Assembly (NCBI GenBank): GCA_030695265.1
Contig: JAUYTA010000763.1
Coordinates: forward strand, 1 to 23,449
Length of the DNA: 23,449 bases
From: Bacteroidota bacterium
Lineage (GTDB): Bacteria > Bacteroidota > Bacteroidia > Bacteroidales > Prolixibacteraceae
Direction: 5' to 3'
Position 1 is the stretch's first letter; the number at the start of each line of letters is the position of its first letter. The translations under genes were made by a program, and so were the position numbers. The notes beneath the pieces are model-generated. The model made no database searches and was not told the origin of the DNA. It was given only the letters and a program-made list of their open reading frames with translations. Shown here piece after piece: positions 22,975 to 23,449 of this stretch.

Positions 22975-23340
22975 ATGAATACTTCCGACACACACAATCA
23001 GCGTATGGCGAATATGACTTTCACCACGGTCTATCCGATGTATCTGGGAAAAGTGGAGAAAAAAGGCAGAACGAAAGACGAATTGCACCAGGTAATCGAG
23101 TGGTTAACCGGTTTTGATAAAAAAAAGCTTCAGGAACTCATTGAAGAAAAGGTAACCTTTGAGATATTCTTTCAGAATGCGACCTTAAACCCCAATGCTC
23201 ACCTCATTACCGGTGTGATCTGCGGGTATAGGGTGGAAGAAATCGAAAATCCGTTAACGCAGCAGGTAAGGTATTTGGACAAGTTGGTGGATGAATTGGC
23301 GAAAGGTCGCAAAATGGAGAAGATTTTGCGTGTTGCATAG
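22975..23340 (+). CDS. DUF2200 family protein
   Basis: 121 residues covering the whole DUF2200 domain. Recognisable segments are FTTVYPMYLGKVEKKGRTKD, VIEWLTGFDKKKLQELIEE, ICGYRVEEIENPLTQQVRYL and the conserved end DKLVDELAKGRKMEKILR. The family is widespread in bacteria and often annotated only as hypothetical; its basic, helical character has led to no firm function. The ATG at 22975 gives about 12 more residues than the domain core needs; the internal ATG at 23005 (MANMTFTTVYP) is an alternative start. It stands 30 bp after the small ORF. Confidence 0.85.
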   Translation: MNTSDTHNQRMANMTFTTVYPMYLGKVEKKGRTKDELHQVIEWLTGFDKKKLQELIEEKVTFEIFFQNATLNPNAHLITGVICGYRVEEIENPLTQQVRYLDKLVDELAKGRKMEKILRVA

Positions 23341-23449
23341 AGACTGACGGAAATAATACAAAAAAATACCATTCATTCATACTTCAAATTAGCCCTTTCG
23401 TCACGAAATTCGTACAGTTCATGAAATTTCTATAATATTATTTTGATTA
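23341..23449. other. Intergenic sequence to the window end
   Basis: No gene is visible. There is one perfect inverted repeat, TTTCGT-C-ACGAAA (23396-23408), too short-looped to be a good hairpin but suitable as a protein-binding site. Confidence 0.4.

Overview
The window comes from a bacterium of the Bacteroidota, most likely a Bacteroidales/Marinilabiliales-type marine or anaerobic lineage (the phylum is well supported, the finer placement is inference). Evidence: many upstream regions carry the Bacteroidota -7 box TAnnTTTG, Shine-Dalgarno sites are mostly absent, the genome is AT-rich, and the gene set is typical (a very large LptD, a DUF3127 protein, an MCE protein with a single TM anchor, pyruvate phosphate dikinase, paired FKBPs).

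Layout. 1-530: a low-GC stretch with the end of an unknown ORF and scraps of coding-like sequence. 532-3333: trkA-trkH potassium uptake operon. 3335-4688: a YciO/Sua5-like gene facing left and mnmD facing right from a shared 70-bp intergenic region. 4748-6094: two FKBP-type prolyl isomerases, the first broken by a frameshift in an A run, the second a lipoprotein. 6177-6551: DUF3127 protein with an SSB-like acidic tail, with terminators on both sides. 6627-7144: a decayed PAS-LuxR regulator. 7218-9839 and 9965-12544: an envelope block of lptD (leftward), then an N-acetylmuramoyl-L-alanine amidase and an MCE protein that share a SPOR-like C-terminal domain. 12842-14941: dnaA and yigZ. 15013-16631: pyrBI behind a leader that looks like a pyrBI-type attenuator. 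16639-18337: a GAF-protein stub and an APC-family permease. 18338-18917: a gene-poor region holding two tandem paralogous small-RNA candidates on the minus strand. 18918-21641: ppdK. 21642-23449: accessory tail with short repeats, a duplicated hairpin, a DUF433/DUF5615 toxin-antitoxin-like pair, an XRE regulator, a tiny overlapping ORF and a DUF2200 protein.

Most genes are conserved housekeeping functions in ion transport, tRNA modification, envelope biogenesis, replication initiation, pyrimidine synthesis and central carbon metabolism. The least ordinary parts are the twin minus-strand RNA genes at 18353-18694, whose promoters, upstream elements and terminators are duplicated with conserved spacing, and the leader of pyrBI at 15013-15225, where a leader ORF starting next to a promoter runs through an intrinsic terminator. 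All functional statements rest on reading motifs and family resemblance; no searches were run.
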